NCBI GenBank assembly: GCA_934096125.1
Contig: CAKOLB010000009.1
Span: 1 to 31,511 of the forward strand
Direction: 5' to 3'
From: an uncultured Bacilli bacterium
Lineage (GTDB): Bacteria > Bacillota_I > Bacilli_A > RF39 > UBA660
DNA length: 31,511 bases
Shown here: positions 1-6,995 of the stretch, piece by piece
Layout of the letters: each line of letters begins with the position of its first letter
Numbering within the stretch: the first letter of the stretch is position 1
The notes under the pieces: generated by a model
Told to the model about the DNA's origin: nothing
Database searches by the model: none
Seen by the model: only the letters and a program-made list of their open reading frames with translations
Program-made: the position numbers and the translations under genes

Positions 1-321
1 GAAATTATAGATAAAATAAAAGAAATATTTATTAATAATAAAGAAAGATATGGTTATCGTAGAATTACATTAGAATTAAAAAATAAAGGTATAAAACAAA
101 GTATGTCAAGAAAAGGAAATAGTATGGATAATGGCATGATGGAAAATTTTTTTGGACTCTTAAAAACAGAAATGTTTTATGACCAAGAAGATAGTTATAA
201 AACATTAGATGATTTAATAAAAGCAATTAATGACTATATTAATTATTATAATTATGATAGAATTAAAGTAAAATTAAAAGGACTGTCTCCTGTGAATTAC
301 AGGTTACAATCCTCCAATTAG
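1..321 (+). pseudogene. IS3-family transposase (OrfB) remnant with internal in-frame deletion, 5' end outside window
   Basis: The reading frame is open from base 1 to the TAG at 319-321. The first 30 or so residues contain the ERYGYRRIT motif of the N-terminal region of IS3-family OrfB. They run directly into SMSRKGNSMDNGMMENFFG, which belongs to the far C-terminal part of the rve/DDE integrase domain and carries the catalytic Glu (in MENFF). In a complete OrfB these two motifs are separated by a long catalytic core with the two catalytic aspartates, and that core is missing here. The junction is near bases 85-100. The frame is preserved, so this is a clean deletion and not a decayed frame, but the product cannot be an active transposase. 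The end matches the family (KGLSPVNYR just before the stop). An IS-type terminal repeat follows 13 bases downstream. Confidence 0.88.
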
Positions 322-334
322 AAACTATTTATAA

Positions 335-361
335 ACTGTCCAACTTTTGGGGTTCAGTTCA
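335..361. repeat. IS3-type terminal inverted repeat (right end)
   Basis: The sequence reads actgtccaacttttgggg then ttcagttca. This is the terminal inverted repeat style of IS150-group IS3 elements (TGAACTGACCCC-AAAAGTTGGACAGT in the other orientation), ending in CA. It lies just after the transposase stop, where a right IR is expected. The left end is outside the window, so the pair and any target duplication cannot be checked. Confidence 0.8.
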
Positions 362-376
362 AATGCTCGCGAGTTT

Positions 377-1189
377 TTACTTACTTAATTTATAAAGGTT
401 TATCTCTGGTTTATTTAAAAACCTAAAATGACCATTTTCCGTTCCAATACCACCAGTTATATAAAGGTTTATTCCATCAACATTATAATAACTATTAATA
501 TATTTTTTGGCCCATTCTTTTTTTATTACTCCCCCCACAAAAGGAACATTTATCTGACCATGCAGTGAGTGACCAGCTAAAAACACATCAGCATCACTAC
601 TTTTAACATAACTAACATAATCAGGAAAGTGTGAAACGACAATATTTAATGCAGTCTCTAAATTATCTTGCATAGTAAGAGCAGAATTTACATTATCTAA
701 GTTAGATAAACCAGTAATTTTAATCGGTTTTACATCCTTGTAAAATAGATACACAGATTCATTATCAAGAACTTTAAAGTCTCCTTCTTCCATAACTTTA
801 TAAAACTCATTTAAATTTTTACTATCGTTATCCCCAATAACTGCATATTTATATAGTTTACAATCAATTTTCTTAAAAAGCTTACTTACCTTTTTTATAT
901 TCTCTTGGCTTATACTTTTTTTGCTATTAAATATATCTCCATTAAATATTACTACCTCTGGATTTATATCGTTAATCTCTTTTACTACTTTCTCAAGCCT
1001 TTTTATATCGCTATCATCACTAATAAGTAAATCACCAAACTGCATTATTTTTAAATTGGTTAAACCATCAGGTAATCCCTCCTTTTTTATCTGCGTTTCT
1101 ACCACTTTAAACCCACTAGGATTAATTAAAAAAGTATATAATCCTAAAATTACTAAAATACTTATAATACCAATTAATGTTTTTTTCAT
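377..1189 (-). CDS. Membrane-anchored metallophosphoesterase-like protein with altered metal-site motifs
   Basis: This 270-residue protein has an N-terminal hydrophobic segment (about residues 5-22) that would anchor it with the catalytic domain outside. The order of motifs is that of calcineurin-like phosphoesterases (YkuE-like): GDLL (52-55), NGDIFN (83-88), IGDND (118-122), SHFPD, GHSLHGQ, and a final GGIG...RF.NKPEI block. Several expected ligands differ. The first motif is normally D-x-H but is D53-L54-L55 here. GDxxD ends in Asn88. GNHD is G119-D120-N121-D122. GHTHGGQ is GHSLHGQ. The fold assignment is firm, while normal metal catalysis is doubtful. Start: ATG with a weak AGG upstream on the minus strand. 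It is transcribed towards the IS remnant and away from the surface-protein genes. Confidence 0.82.
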   Translation of the reverse strand: MKKTLIGIISILVILGLYTFLINPSGFKVVETQIKKEGLPDGLTNLKIMQFGDLLISDDSDIKRLEKVVKEINDINPEVVIFNGDIFNSKKSISQENIKKVSKLFKKIDCKLYKYAVIGDNDSKNLNEFYKVMEEGDFKVLDNESVYLFYKDVKPIKITGLSNLDNVNSALTMQDNLETALNIVVSHFPDYVSYVKSSDADVFLAGHSLHGQINVPFVGGVIKKEWAKKYINSYYNVDGINLYITGGIGTENGHFRFLNKPEINLYKLSK

Positions 1190-1251
1190 TTTTCAAGCCT
1201 CAATTCTTAATTAAATGATATCATAACTAGTTAAAAAAACAAACAGGAAAA

Positions 1252-1280
1252 TTGAAAATAGGCAAGAGGTATGATAAACT
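1252..1280 (+). promoter_or_regulatory. Sigma-A-type promoter of surface module 1
   Basis: TTGAAA at 1252-1257, 17-bp spacer, TAAACT at 1275-1280 preceded by an extended -10 TGa (1272-1274). The equivalent position before module 2 has the same elements, which supports it being real. Confidence 0.65.
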
Positions 1281-1300
1281 TTAAATGGTAGGTGAAGTAC

Positions 1301-2056
1301 ATGCAATGCAAAAAGAGTTTATTGGTGTTAATAATGTGTTTTATTTTTTTAGGTAGTCCTCTCGCTGAGAGTTGTGATTACAAAGAAAGAGCCAAGCTTA
1401 ATAATGAAGTTGGTAATATTAAGGCAGGTTATGAGATAAAAAAGAGAGTTCTTGACCGAAGTGAGTATGATTTACCTGATTATGTTTTAGGAACCGAAGA
1501 AGAAGCAACTTATGAAGAAACCGCTGAATACATAGAGGTAAATATTCTTAATTTAACGGAAAATACTTATTTAGTGGTGCGAAATGGCCAAAGTGATGAA
1601 GAAGTAACTTACACTTTTGAGCAAAGTCAAGATGGAAAAATATCATTTAATTACGAAAGTCTAGATACACCAGCAACTTACACTTTTGAAGTTTTAGCAA
1701 GTAACAACACTAGTTGTGAAAATACACCTCTTCGAAGCATTACTTTAAAACTTCCAAGATTTAATCAGCTATCAGAATATGCTTTGTGTGATCAAATACC
1801 AGATTATTACTTATGCCAAAGATTTGTCAGTTTTGATTATGTTGGAACAAATGACTTTTTAGAAAAGGCTGAAGCAGAAATTGCCAGAAGAAATAAAGAA
1901 AGTGTTGCTAAGAAAGAAGCTAAGTGGTATCAAAAGGCATGGAACTTTGTTGTCGAACATAAAGTATATTTTATTAGTGGCACTATCATTTTAGTTATCG
2001 CAAGCATCAGTGGAATAACAATATATATAATTAGACGTAGGAGAAATATTATATGA
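1301..2056 (+). CDS. Small secreted/membrane protein with signal peptide and C-terminal anchor, module 1 (unknown family)
   Basis: I do not recognise a named family. The 251-residue product has an N-terminal signal peptide (to about residue 22), an extracytoplasmic domain starting at CDYKERA, then a hydrophobic segment near the C-terminus and an RRRRNII tail. It should sit in the membrane with the N-terminal domain outside and a short basic tail inside. Cysteines are few and conserved with its paralogue at 6255-6995 (CDY, a central C, and a C...C pair), which suggests disulfides. The start at 1301 is preferred over the in-frame GTG at 1292 because AGGTG (1290-1294) is correctly spaced for 1301. 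Its TGA overlaps the ATG of the next gene by 4 bp, so translation is probably coupled. It may be a membrane partner or anchor of that large protein (inference). No LPXTG motif was seen. Confidence 0.8.
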   Translation: MQCKKSLLVLIMCFIFLGSPLAESCDYKERAKLNNEVGNIKAGYEIKKRVLDRSEYDLPDYVLGTEEEATYEETAEYIEVNILNLTENTYLVVRNGQSDEEVTYTFEQSQDGKISFNYESLDTPATYTFEVLASNNTSCENTPLRSITLKLPRFNQLSEYALCDQIPDYYLCQRFVSFDYVGTNDFLEKAEAEIARRNKESVAKKEAKWYQKAWNFVVEHKVYFISGTIILVIASISGITIYIIRRRRNII

Positions 2057-5000
2057 AAAAAAGAGTAGTAATTTTAAGTATTTTATTGTTATTTAGTATG
2101 GGGAGTGGTCCTGCTGCAAAGGCGGTTATAGTTAATATTAACTCAGATGGTAAAGCAATAAAAACGGGACTACATATAAATAATAATAAAGGTGTAAGTA
2201 TTAATAAATATACAGCCTCAATGAGGTGGTATAGTAATTCCACAGAAGTTGCATATTGTGCGGATCCGCAGTATTCTAGATCTAGAATAACGGCATATTA
2301 TTTAAATAATGAAGAAGTTTTTCGAGAAAATGATCCACACGATGCCGGATTATTAGAAATTTTAAAATTGGGTTATTCTAATTATAACAGCTCATACAGT
2401 TTCTGTGTTAAAAGCGGAACTCCAGAAAGCGTAAAAACTAATCCTGGCAAAGACTACTGTGCAACAATTAGTGGTGTTGATTTATATGCAGCAACAAGTA
2501 TAGCGCTTAGAGCGTATGATCTAGGATTATTTCAAAGAAGTGTAAAGAAAATAAGTTATCAAAAAGGTGGCCCATTAGCAGCAGCACATATAAATATGGG
2601 ATTAAAATGGGCAAATTATTATCCAGAAGGAGCTGTTAAAGCAACAGAAAAAAAGTGCAAACAAAGTGATCCGATAAAATGTCTTGAAAGTAGCGTTAAT
2701 AGAAGTTTTACATGGTATCAAAAAAGTGCTAGTGAAGCCATTTACAGTGACGGAAAACTAAATTCAACTTCTTACAATATTTTGTACGGAGCATCTCAAT
2801 TATTTGTTGCAGGGCTTACCAAAGCTTCTAATGTAGCTCAAAATAAAAGTAGCTCAGGCACTATGGAATTTAAGGAAATTAGTAAGGAAAAAATAAGTCC
2901 AACAGAAGAGTACGTGCATCTGACTATTAATGCAAGCTTTCTAGACAAATCTAGTGTTATCGACTTTGATGAGTTGGTGTGTGATAACTGTAAAGGTAAT
3001 TATAGCTTAAGCAGCCTAGAAATATACAATAAATTAACTAATAGATGGGATACGCTAGGTATTTCCAGTTATAATGCTGGAGAAAATCTATTAACCACTA
3101 ACTACTTTGATAAAAATGGTAACACTTTTAATGGAACAGCTAAACTAAGGTTTAAAGTAACAAAAAAACTTCAAGAAGGACCTGTTTGTGATGACGGAAA
3201 GTATATAATTAAATATAATTATAAAAGTATTGGCAGTGGTTTTACTGGAGGAAGGATAATAACGAGTCAAAGTGAAAGCCAAACTTTCTATTTTATCACC
3301 TCATTACCTGGTAATAATAATGGAAATTCATATACTGTTGAAGGAGACTTAACTTGTGCAACTGAAGAAGAAGTAGTTTGTGAAACAAAAATAAAAAATC
3401 CAACATGTACTGAAAGTAGCACAGATGCAACGGCAGAAATATCTGAGCCAAGTAATATCAAGAAATGTATAGTAGACAGAAAAGGTAGTAATGGCAAAAT
3501 AAAAAAAGCTAAAGATATTGCAGGTAACACTTATAACTTAGCTTCTAAAAATGGTGGTGTTGACTCTAACAATCCATACTGTCAAGTTTTCTGTAAAGAA
3601 GATTATAGTGAAATTAGATTTCAAGAAAAAGTCCCAAATGTTGTATGTGGCCGGTACTTCAGCATTTCTAGTAATGTTAAAGGAACTAAATCATGCTATA
3701 CTTCTGGTAAAACGATGTCAACTGCTAGCAATGGTGAAGCAAGTATTGACAAAGAGCAATTTACTACCGATTTAGTAAAGTATCAAGAGCAAATGATTGA
3801 ATACTACAATGAATATCTAGAATATAAAACAGCTTTAACAACAATTGAAAGTAGAAGTTGGCAATATACAGGATATGATGAAGAATGTGATGAAGATGGT
3901 TGTTGGTGTGAAAGTTATGGATGTAGTGGTTATTATAGTAGTTCATCAAATTTAGATGATGTTTTATACGGCTATAACATTACGTGTAATAATTCAACAG
4001 GTGAATGCAGATATACCCAAAATAAACGAATAAGTTATTACCATGATAGCGATGGCGGTCGTGATGCTTGGAATTGTCCAGGAAGTTGTTCATCAGGTAG
4101 ATACGACAGGTTAGAAAAGTATTTGGATAACCTCAAAAGGCAAGCTCAAAATAACATGGAAACAGCATACACCAACTATAAGAATGCCATAAAATGGTAT
4201 AACTCATGTACCACAGGATGGAAAACTAACTTAAAATTCGACCAAGAAATAGAGTTTGATTATAACGAATTATGGAAAGACAATGAAGCTCACTACACTT
4301 ATTACAACTTATTAGATGCATCTGATAAGGGTGAAAAAAGTGTTAAGTATTTGCAAGGTAAAACAACTGATACTTTAGATAACACAATCAGCATTTGTAC
4401 TGGAACTGCCACAGATGAATATGAGTGTACTGGTAATACCTATACTTTCGCTGGTTCAATTGATGGAAAACCAGATAACTATGGGTATAACGCTCAATAT
4501 GGTAGCATCTTCAAAAATAAAATTTATACAATTTGTAATACTTCTGGCTGTATTCAAGATACAAGAAACATATCTGAGGCAAGTTTTGTTAAAAAAACTC
4601 AAACTAAGGAAAGAGAATACGAAACACCAACTGCCTTCTATCAACTAGAGGCTAATGGAAAAATCACCGTCAAAAGTGGTTATACAGGCAACAAACTTCA
4701 ACTAGAAGCACTGCAAAATAAACTGCCAGTATCTACTAAAAATGTTGGCGCCGGAGTATTTAAAATGATGCTTACTGGTTTAGGGGAGTACTATGATACT
4801 GGAAATGTTGGAAGACTTATTGATTATGGAACGGGCAATGACAAAACTGTGGCTAAAGCTTTAGAGAAAAAAGGAAGCTTTGATGGAAATTACAAATGCA
4901 ATTACGAATCATTGTGTACTCCTGATGATTGTCCTGATTGTAAACCAAGTTGTTATGGTCAAAACTATAAGGATTATACAAGTAACTTAGATGAAGAGAA

Positions 5001-6135
5001 AACCTATGGCGGTGATGAAAGCAATTGTCAAAATAATAAAGTTTTATATTCCACGGGATATGTTACAGATAGCAGTTCTTTAAATACTACTACTAGTACT
5101 GTACTTAAGTTTGATTTACCAAGTGATGCAACGAATGTTTCAATAACTAGCAAATCTTATTTTGGCAATAATTTAGTGGATTATAGGCAGTATTTAAATA
5201 TGAGGTATAAAAATGATGAAGATGCAGATGGCAACACCAAAAGTGTCGATATCCCTGATGAACAAACATTTAAAAAATCATCTCTTAACTCATCTAACTT
5301 TGAATTCACTGTTTCAGAGCCAGTTAAGAAAAATAACAAGTGGCAAGTAACTATTACAACAACATACTACAATCATGATAATGTTACACCATTCTTTGCT
5401 AAGGAAAGTAGTGTTAATCAAAATGTCTACTTTACACCAAAGAAATTTGAAATAAGTTATGAAAGCCAAAGTGAGTGCAATAATGATACTCCAAACGATT
5501 GGCGAGATTACGTGTGTGAAATACCTGATTCTCCTGAATGCGAAGGCGACGGATGTACACCTGATTGTATAAACTGTATTATAAATGAAAGTAAACTTAA
5601 TTTAAATGTAAAAAACATATCGTTAACTAATGTTAAAAGTGTTAAAAGAAATTTTGGTTATAATTGGTTGACAAAAACAGAGTTATCAAAATATTCCTCA
5701 AAAATTCAAAATCAATTAAATGTTATTTCTAATAAAGCCTCTATTACTATTAATGAAATAGAGAAGAATAATGAAATGGTTTATGATAGTAGCAAAAATA
5801 CTACTAGTTCTAACTTAGCCTTTAGTATTAAACTTACGCCTACAGTTTTAAATGAAATTAAAAGTTATAACCGCAAGGAAGAAAACAAAGGTGGGTATGG
5901 CAATGACTCACTAACATGCTATGATGCAACTATTAGTGGTACAACTTATAAAAATATCTACTGCTATAGTGAACTAATTGATGACTTAGTAAAAAATCAT
6001 AAAGACTTAATAGTTGGTGCAGATAAAAGAAATTCATCAAATAATAAAAATGATGCTAATAAACTTGGCTATTGGACTCTTTATCCAAATTATACCCAAA
6101 ATAAAAATGGACTAGGTGGTCCATCATGGAAATAG
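2053..6135 (+). CDS. Giant Cys-rich secreted surface protein with thioester-domain-like N-terminus, module 1
   Basis: This 1360-residue product has a signal peptide (about residues 1-24). Its N-terminal region resembles the TED (thioester) domain of Gram-positive adhesins: Cys69 in AYCADP, an ILKLGY stretch, and DLYAATSIALRAY around 143-154. Ser149 occupies the place where the TED Gln (TQxAxW) is expected. Next come Cys-paired modules (KKCIVDRKG, FCKEDY, VVCGRYF...SCYT), a Tyr-rich probably helical region, SCTTGW (718-723), and a CTPDDCPDC cluster. A roughly 150-residue domain at about 990-1142 is absent from the paralogue at 6992-10369. The protein ends with a shared C-terminal domain and GGPSWK. 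No LPXTG, TM segment or wall-binding repeat was seen, so attachment is unexplained. It is probably an adhesin or pilus-associated surface protein (inference). A terminator follows. Confidence 0.78.
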   Translation: MKKRVVILSILLLFSMGSGPAAKAVIVNINSDGKAIKTGLHINNNKGVSINKYTASMRWYSNSTEVAYCADPQYSRSRITAYYLNNEEVFRENDPHDAGLLEILKLGYSNYNSSYSFCVKSGTPESVKTNPGKDYCATISGVDLYAATSIALRAYDLGLFQRSVKKISYQKGGPLAAAHINMGLKWANYYPEGAVKATEKKCKQSDPIKCLESSVNRSFTWYQKSASEAIYSDGKLNSTSYNILYGASQLFVAGLTKASNVAQNKSSSGTMEFKEISKEKISPTEEYVHLTINASFLDKSSVIDFDELVCDNCKGNYSLSSLEIYNKLTNRWDTLGISSYNAGENLLTTNYFDKNGNTFNGTAKLRFKVTKKLQEGPVCDDGKYIIKYNYKSIGSGFTGGRIITSQSESQTFYFITSLPGNNNGNSYTVEGDLTCATEEEVVCETKIKNPTCTESSTDATAEISEPSNIKKCIVDRKGSNGKIKKAKDIAGNTYNLASKNGGVDSNNPYCQVFCKEDYSEIRFQEKVPNVVCGRYFSISSNVKGTKSCYTSGKTMSTASNGEASIDKEQFTTDLVKYQEQMIEYYNEYLEYKTALTTIESRSWQYTGYDEECDEDGCWCESYGCSGYYSSSSNLDDVLYGYNITCNNSTGECRYTQNKRISYYHDSDGGRDAWNCPGSCSSGRYDRLEKYLDNLKRQAQNNMETAYTNYKNAIKWYNSCTTGWKTNLKFDQEIEFDYNELWKDNEAHYTYYNLLDASDKGEKSVKYLQGKTTDTLDNTISICTGTATDEYECTGNTYTFAGSIDGKPDNYGYNAQYGSIFKNKIYTICNTSGCIQDTRNISEASFVKKTQTKEREYETPTAFYQLEANGKITVKSGYTGNKLQLEALQNKLPVSTKNVGAGVFKMMLTGLGEYYDTGNVGRLIDYGTGNDKTVAKALEKKGSFDGNYKCNYESLCTPDDCPDCKPSCYGQNYKDYTSNLDEEKTYGGDESNCQNNKVLYSTGYVTDSSSLNTTTSTVLKFDLPSDATNVSITSKSYFGNNLVDYRQYLNMRYKNDEDADGNTKSVDIPDEQTFKKSSLNSSNFEFTVSEPVKKNNKWQVTITTTYYNHDNVTPFFAKESSVNQNVYFTPKKFEISYESQSECNNDTPNDWRDYVCEIPDSPECEGDGCTPDCINCIINESKLNLNVKNISLTNVKSVKRNFGYNWLTKTELSKYSSKIQNQLNVISNKASITINEIEKNNEMVYDSSKNTTSSNLAFSIKLTPTVLNEIKSYNRKEENKGGYGNDSLTCYDATISGTTYKNIYCYSELIDDLVKNHKDLIVGADKRNSSNNKNDANKLGYWTLYPNYTQNKNGLGGPSWK

Positions 6136-6143
6136 ATTATTTG

Positions 6144-6177
6144 AAAAATTACTAACAAATTGTTGGTAATTTTTTTT
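6144..6177 (+). terminator. Rho-independent terminator after module 1
   Basis: A 13-bp stem (AAAAATTACTAAC with GTTGGTAATTTTT, one G-U pair), a 5-nt loop and a continuing T-run, starting 9 bases after the stop of the 1360-residue gene. Confidence 0.85.
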
Positions 6178-6202
6178 GTGCTTAAGGCCCTACAATTAGG
6201 AA

Positions 6203-6231
6203 TTGAAAAAAGTTTTGTCATATGGTAAACT
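6203..6231 (+). promoter_or_regulatory. Sigma-A-type promoter of module 2 and probably of the pilus locus
   Basis: TTGAAA at 6203-6208, 17-bp spacer, TAAACT at 6226-6231 with extended -10 TGg (6223-6225). The elements match those before module 1. No terminator is visible between module 2 and the pilus genes, so this promoter may drive both. Confidence 0.68.
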
Positions 6232-6254
6232 TAATACTAGGATGGTGTCGGAAA

Positions 6255-6995
6255 ATGATTAATATGAAAAAACTTGCAGTAGCAACATCTCTTTTTCTTT
6301 TCACACTTCCGGTCTATGCCGCGACCTGTGATTACAAGGAAAGAGCCAGTTTAAATAGTGAAGTTGCCAATGTTAAAGCAAACTATGAAATAAAAGAAAG
6401 AACGCTTGATCCAAATGAGTATAGCATTCCTGATGAAATAATAGGAACAGATGAAGAAGCAACTTACGTGGCTAAAGAAGATTATATTGAAGTTAGTATA
6501 TTAAATCTATCAGAGAATATGTATCTTGAAATTACCAATAACAAAAACGATGAAAAACTAACTTACACTTATGCAAATACCCAAGATGGTAGTATAATCT
6601 TTAATCGCTATGAAATTGGAGAATTAATAACATACACAATTAAGGTTTATGCCAGTAGTAGTACAGGATGCGAAGGTACAGCTTTGAAAACATTATATTT
6701 AGCATTGCCTAGATTTAATGATTACTCAACGACTTCCATATGTGAAAAATTAAAAGATAATAGCTTATGTGAAAAATATGTTATGTATGACAAAATAGAA
6801 TATGATGATTTTTATAAGAGAGTAAGTAGTGCATATGACGGTAAGCTTGATAATAAAAAAGTGAGTGATAATAAAGAAGAAAGTTGGTTAGCAAAACATA
6901 AAGAATTGTTAATTAGTGGAGGGGTTATCTTGGTTGTGGCAATAGGCGGAGCAACATATGTAATAATTAAAAAACGCAGGAGAGGTATTTTATGA
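6255..6995 (+). CDS. Small secreted/membrane protein with signal peptide and C-terminal anchor, module 2 (unknown family)
   Basis: This is the paralogue of the product of 1301-2056. It has a signal peptide ending near LPVYA, the shared CDYKERA start of the mature domain, the shared PD..GT.EEATY region, a C...C pair (CEKLKDNSLCEK), then a C-terminal hydrophobic segment and a basic KKRRRGIL tail. The predicted topology is N-terminal domain outside, short tail inside. Possible starts are 6222, 6255 and 6264. 6255 is preferred because AGGATGG at about 6240-6246 is well placed for it; 6264 would give a more typical MKKLAV signal start. It overlaps the next gene by 4 bp (ATGA), exactly as in module 1. 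Function is unknown. The pairing with one large secreted protein per copy argues for a dedicated partner, for example a membrane anchor or chaperone (inference). Confidence 0.8.
   Translation: MINMKKLAVATSLFLFTLPVYAATCDYKERASLNSEVANVKANYEIKERTLDPNEYSIPDEIIGTDEEATYVAKEDYIEVSILNLSENMYLEITNNKNDEKLTYTYANTQDGSIIFNRYEIGELITYTIKVYASSSTGCEGTALKTLYLALPRFNDYSTTSICEKLKDNSLCEKYVMYDKIEYDDFYKRVSSAYDGKLDNKKVSDNKEESWLAKHKELLISGGVILVVAIGGATYVIIKKRRRGIL

Noticed and set aside
366..373. CTCGCGAG palindrome followed by T-run near the IS end
   Set aside because: It has no loop and only eight bases, so it is not a credible terminator.
1215..1224. Perfect 10-bp palindrome ATGATATCAT between the divergent phosphoesterase and module-1 genes
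   Set aside because: Short, AT-rich and without a second copy elsewhere; it is not enough to call an operator.
1340..1375. Possible lipobox at the first cysteine of the two small TM proteins
   Set aside because: The residues before the Cys (AESC and AATC) do not fit the lipobox [LVI][ASTVI][GAS]C, and both proteins have an ordinary C-terminal TM anchor.
3288..3530. Long open frame on the minus strand inside the first giant gene, and similar ones elsewhere (for example 4456-4644, 9314-9502, 14939-15208, 22305-22511)
   Set aside because: They lie opposite clearly coding genes, lack ribosome binding sites and recognisable motifs, and look like by-products of AT-rich coding sequence.
6000..6135. 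Sortase motif (LPXTG-type) at the C-termini of the giant surface proteins
   Set aside because: No such motif, hydrophobic segment or basic tail is present at either C-terminus.
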